Shown here: positions 62,266-64,000 of the stretch, one piece after another
Numbering within the stretch: the first letter of the stretch is position 1
Layout: every line of letters starts with the position of its first letter
From: Lewinellaceae bacterium
GTDB lineage: Bacteria > Bacteroidota > Bacteroidia > Chitinophagales > Saprospiraceae
DNA length: 64,000 bases
Reading direction: 5' to 3'
Assembly (NCBI GenBank): GCA_016716135.1
Contig: JADJWX010000030.1
Span: 62,001-126,000, forward strand
The notes under the pieces: model-generated
What the model saw: the letters and a program-made list of their open reading frames with translations, nothing else
Databases searched by the model: none
What the model was told of the DNA's origin: nothing
Made by a program: the position numbers and the translations under genes

Positions 62266-63435
62266 ATGGTCACTCGTACGCTTTACGGCCTTTTTTTTCT
62301 GCTGTGCATGCACTGCCCGGGATCTGTTTCCTGCCAAACGGACAGCGCTTCTCCCTGGGCATTTCGCGGTTATGTCAAAAACCTCCAGCAATGGCAGTTC
62401 AGCAGCGTGCCCAACTCGCTTGTTTCCGGCGGCTTTTTCCACAACCGCCTCCAACTGAAATACACGCCCGATTCGCTGTGGACCTTCGATGTGGAACTGC
62501 GCAACCGCCTGTTTTACGGCGAATGGGTGCGTGTACAACCGGGTTTTGCCGAGGGGTTGAACAAGGACAACGGCCTGCTCGACCTCGCCTTTGTGCCCGT
62601 CGACCGCCCGGCATTGGTAGCCAGCGTAATCGCCGACCGGCTTTGGGCACAATGGGCCCGCGGCCGCTGGCAGGTGCGGGTGGGCCGCCAGCGCGTCAAC
62701 TGGGGTAAAACGCTGACCTGGAACCCCAACGATTGGTTCAACGCCTGGAATTTTCTCGACTTCGACTACGAAGAGCGCCCCGGCTCCGACGCCCTCCGCG
62801 TGCAGTACCAAACCGGCGGCTTTTCAGAATTTGACCTGGCCGTCAGTCCGGCACGGCATGCCCGCAACGCTGTGGCAGCGTTGCGCTACGGCGGCCACTT
62901 CGGGCGCGTCCACTGGCAGGGCCTCGTCGGCGTGTACCGCAACCGGCTGGCGGCCGGGCTGGGCTGGGCCGCCGACGTCGGACAGGCCGGAGTAAAAGGC
63001 GAAATTTCGGTATTCCAGCCCATCGACTCTACGGCCGGCGTAACGAGCGTGAGCGCCACCGCCGAGGTGAACATGCTGTTCGGCGGCTCCTGGTTTTGCA
63101 GCGGCGGCCTGCTGATCAATTCCAACGGGATCGGCGGCCGGGCCAATCTCTTCCAACTTGCGCAAACCAATCTGACGGCGGACAACCTGATGCCCGGCAA
63201 AGTATCGTTTCTCGCCTCCGTATCGCATCCGTTCACGCCGCTGCTGCAGGGATCGCTGGCCGCCGTGTATTCGCCCAACGGGCACTTGATCATCCTCGTA
63301 CCCACGATGGCCTGGTCGGTGGCCAACAACTGGGATATCGACCTGACGGGGCAGTTGTTCTGGCTGGAAAACAACGCCGGGAATCTGGATAATTTGGGCA
63401 ACGGGATTTTTTTGCGGGTGCGGTGGAGTTTTTGA
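62266..63435 (+). CDS. Predicted outer-membrane beta-barrel protein
   Basis: A protein of 389 residues with a signal peptide (MVTRTLYGLFFLLCMHCPGS, cleavage near VSCQ). The rest alternates polar and hydrophobic residues as in transmembrane strands, with aromatic girdles (WQVRVGRQRVNWGKTLTWNP, DWFNAWNFLDFDYEERPGSD), and ends FLRVRWSF with a terminal Phe, as outer-membrane barrels often do. The RQRVNWGKT pattern is shared with DUF1302-like barrels. It lies downstream of the LolA/ABC cluster, but a link is speculative. Confidence 0.72.
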   Translation: MVTRTLYGLFFLLCMHCPGSVSCQTDSASPWAFRGYVKNLQQWQFSSVPNSLVSGGFFHNRLQLKYTPDSLWTFDVELRNRLFYGEWVRVQPGFAEGLNKDNGLLDLAFVPVDRPALVASVIADRLWAQWARGRWQVRVGRQRVNWGKTLTWNPNDWFNAWNFLDFDYEERPGSDALRVQYQTGGFSEFDLAVSPARHARNAVAALRYGGHFGRVHWQGLVGVYRNRLAAGLGWAADVGQAGVKGEISVFQPIDSTAGVTSVSATAEVNMLFGGSWFCSGGLLINSNGIGGRANLFQLAQTNLTADNLMPGKVSFLASVSHPFTPLLQGSLAAVYSPNGHLIILVPTMAWSVANNWDIDLTGQLFWLENNAGNLDNLGNGIFLRVRWSF

Positions 63436-63451
63436 TCCCACCTCAACCAAC

Positions 63452-64000
63452 TCAAACCACAATATTCACAATCCGCCCCGGCACCACGATCACCTTACGC
63501 ACCGGTTTACCGTCGAGGTTGCGCAGCACGAAATCCTGCTGCAGCACCAGCGCCTCCACATCGGCGGGTTTGGCATCGGCGGCCACTTCGATGTCGCCGC
63601 GCAATTTACCGTTGATCTGTACCGGGTAGGTGACGGTGTCGGCTTTGAGGTGTTCCGGATTGAGCACCGGCCAGGCAGCATCACACACGCTGGATTCGTG
63701 GCCCAAGCGGTGCCACAGCTCCTCGGCAATGTGCGGGGCGAAGGGCGCCAGCATCACCACGGCCGGTTCGAGGATGGCGCGTTTGCTGCTTTTCAGGGTA
63801 CGCAGTTCGTTGGTCAGGATCATAAAATGGCTGACGCAGGTGTTCATCGAAAAGCGCTCGATGTCTTCGGTTACCTTTTTTATACAGTTATGCAGGATGC
63901 GCAGTTCGTCGCGGTCGGGCGCTTCGTCGGTCGGCAGCCAGGTATTGTTTTCACCGACAAACAGCCCCCAAAAACGGCGCAGGAAACTGTACACCCCGGT
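63452..64000 (-). CDS. leuS: Leucyl-tRNA synthetase, C-terminal part (partial)
   Basis: The frame continues beyond the right edge; 182 codons are visible. The anticodon-binding domain shows WHRLGHESSVCDAAWPVLN and the beta-barrel tail YPVQINGKLRGDIEVAADAK, then KVIVVPGRIVNIVV, the usual C-terminus of bacterial LeuS. The catalytic domain lies outside the window. Charges tRNA-Leu with leucine in the cytosol. Confidence 0.95.
   Translation of the reverse strand, partial: TGVYSFLRRFWGLFVGENNTWLPTDEAPDRDELRILHNCIKKVTEDIERFSMNTCVSHFMILTNELRTLKSSKRAILEPAVVMLAPFAPHIAEELWHRLGHESSVCDAAWPVLNPEHLKADTVTYPVQINGKLRGDIEVAADAKPADVEALVLQQDFVLRNLDGKPVRKVIVVPGRIVNIVV

Noticed and set aside
1..64000. tRNA or rRNA genes, insertion sequences, integrases
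   Set aside because: No cloverleaf-like segment, ribosomal RNA signature or transposase frame could be recognised by reading; a dedicated scan would be needed for a firm negative.

Overview
The window looks like a chromosomal segment of a Bacteroidota bacterium, most likely of the Saprospiria type (the class-level placement is inference). Supporting signs are two C-terminal sorting domains of the type IX secretion system (T9SS; near 8781 and 35394), Bacteroidota-style promoters of the form TTG-N19-TAnnTTTG (upstream of 11524 and upstream of rpmH), and families common in that phylum (DUF4382, haem-binding domain, YceI, the KorAB layout). Both ends are cut: the C-terminus of an ABC-F ATPase at 2-88 and the C-terminus of leuS at 63452-64000.

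Layout. 0-11 kb: a 15-bp repeat tract, two tandem glutamate/dicarboxylate symporters, an aminotransferase, an ABC-2 exporter pair, a secreted thioredoxin-like protein and a DsbD-type reductase. 11.2-35.4 kb: one co-directional block of very large, mostly uncharacterised proteins without signal peptides. It contains a protein ending in an M23 peptidase, a peptidoglycan-binding protein, a DUF6603 protein, giants of 946, about 2877 and 638 residues, and a last protein with a peptidoglycan-binding segment that may run into a T9SS tail. This is the best candidate for an undescribed system. 35.5-37.9 kb: rpmH, rnpA, rhomboid protease, a small conserved protein and a haem-binding protein. 38-43.5 kb: a cytochrome-like lipoprotein, YceI, an M20 amidohydrolase and an effector-associated/FGE-type membrane protein. 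43.6-50 kb: a GltD-like flavoprotein with KorA and KorB, then an M23 peptidase. 50-64 kb: a DUF4382 lipoprotein, a TPMT-like methyltransferase, ribA, a sigma factor with a TonB-type partner, a LolCDE-like ABC operon with a LolA-like protein, YceI, pirin, an AraC regulator, DUF4058, a beta-barrel protein and leuS.

Two cross-cutting observations. First, five clear and two possible single-base frameshifts, mostly in homopolymers, fall inside the 24-kb block, and I found none in the other 40 kb. When they are repaired, the reading frames join into plausible long proteins, and the M23 domain regains its last histidine motif. They may be sequencing errors, decay or something regulated. Second, several intergenic hairpins (92, 342, 53208-53408, 58768) share a similar core, as if they were members of a dispersed palindromic repeat family. 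No tRNA, rRNA, CRISPR array, insertion sequence or prophage was recognised.
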